From CAYLHS01 sp964594235 (GTDB lineage: Bacteria; Actinomycetota; Acidimicrobiia; Spongiisociales; UBA4744), in assembly GCA_964594235.1 (NCBI GenBank), contig CAZQMF010000075.1, positions 1-5,818 of the forward strand: DNA of 5,818 nucleotides, written 5' to 3'. This document shows, in pieces, positions 5,660 through 5,818 of the stretch (its first letter is position 1; the number at the start of each line of letters is the position of its first letter). The notes under the pieces are model-generated. The model saw only the letters and a program-made list of their open reading frames with translations. It made no database searches and was not told where the DNA came from. A program made the position numbers and the translations under genes.

Positions 5660-5706
5660 TTCTTGCGTGAGCCAGTTGGCCATGTCGCGGCTAGCTCACG
5701 CAAGAA
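5660..5706 (+). terminator. 47-nt palindromic element, variant B copy 2, after fabH
   Basis: The arms TTCTTGCGTGAGC (5660-5672) and GCTCACGCAAGAA (5694-5706) form a perfect 13-base stem, identical to that at 2793-2839, around a 21-base centre matching the other copy at 13 positions (TGGCCAT and GCGG shared). It starts six bases after the fabH stop, the place for a terminator. No U-tract follows the right arm, so it would act only as a U-less hairpin terminator of the kind proposed in actinobacteria. It may instead be a dispersed repeat without terminator function. Confidence 0.6.
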
Positions 5707-5740
5707 CGGCAACGAACAAACGGAGCGCCACGAGAACAAG

Positions 5741-5769
5741 TTGACAGCCACCCAGAGTGACCCCACAAT
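5741..5769 (+). promoter_or_regulatory. sigma-70-type promoter for a gene beyond the right edge
   Basis: A perfect TTGACA (5741-5746) is followed, after exactly 17 bases, by CACAAT (5764-5769, four of six consensus bases). Transcription would start near 5776. It lies downstream of the post-fabH palindrome and points rightward, so the next gene is probably its own transcription unit. Confidence 0.5.
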
Positions 5770-5810
5770 GTGAGCGGGGCTGGGCGGAACACGGCACGCT
5801 GGCGCCGTTT

Positions 5811-5816
5811 GGGAGG
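5811..5816 (+). promoter_or_regulatory. Shine-Dalgarno-like GGGAGG at right edge
   Basis: GGGAGG lies about 35 bases after the predicted start of the 5741-5769 promoter. A start codon would be expected within about ten bases beyond the window end, but none is visible here. Confidence 0.35.
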
Positions 5817-5818
5817 CA

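Noticed and set aside
4730..5683. Minus-strand open frame of 317 codons
   Set aside because: Shadow of fabH, whose catalytic residues are all in place on the plus strand.

Overview
The window is high-GC DNA with compact genes, strong GC preference at third codon positions, GTG starts, one probable leaderless start and TAnnnT -10 boxes. Together with the GlpD and FabH sequences this suggests an actinobacterium-like chromosome. That placement is inference; a related high-GC lineage cannot be excluded. Three full-length genes are clear.

Layout. Positions 1-680 form an untidy left end. They hold an N-terminal fragment resembling uroporphyrinogen-III synthase (from 121, recognisable to about 410), two short direct-repeat pairs (505-523 and 549-591), and a sequence (603-650) with the geometry of the 3' part of a tRNA but no 5' part. 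This arrangement looks like the edge of an old integration or rearrangement, but no integrase lies in the window. A small minus-strand ORF (808-680) with its own Shine-Dalgarno could encode a 42-residue single-pass membrane protein.

A 560-residue atypical short-chain dehydrogenase-like protein of unknown function is on the minus strand (2676-994). It is divergently transcribed from glpD (2902-4587), the FAD-dependent glycerol-3-phosphate dehydrogenase. fabH (4640-5653), a ketoacyl-ACP synthase III, follows glpD on the plus strand. A promoter and Shine-Dalgarno at the right edge point to a further rightward gene just outside. GlpD and FabH both touch lipid and glycerol-phosphate metabolism, but nothing here shows that they or the dehydrogenase-like protein share a pathway.

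The most distinctive feature is a set of intergenic palindromes, each exactly 47 nt, beginning TTCTTG (one TTCCTG) and ending CAAGAA. Two tandem copies lie just after the dehydrogenase-like stop. One lies in the divergent promoter region, nested inside a second inverted repeat. One lies just after the fabH stop. They could be U-tract-less terminators, but the copy between divergent promoters does not fit that role, so a dispersed REP-like element or a regulator site is also possible. I see no convincing new multi-gene system.
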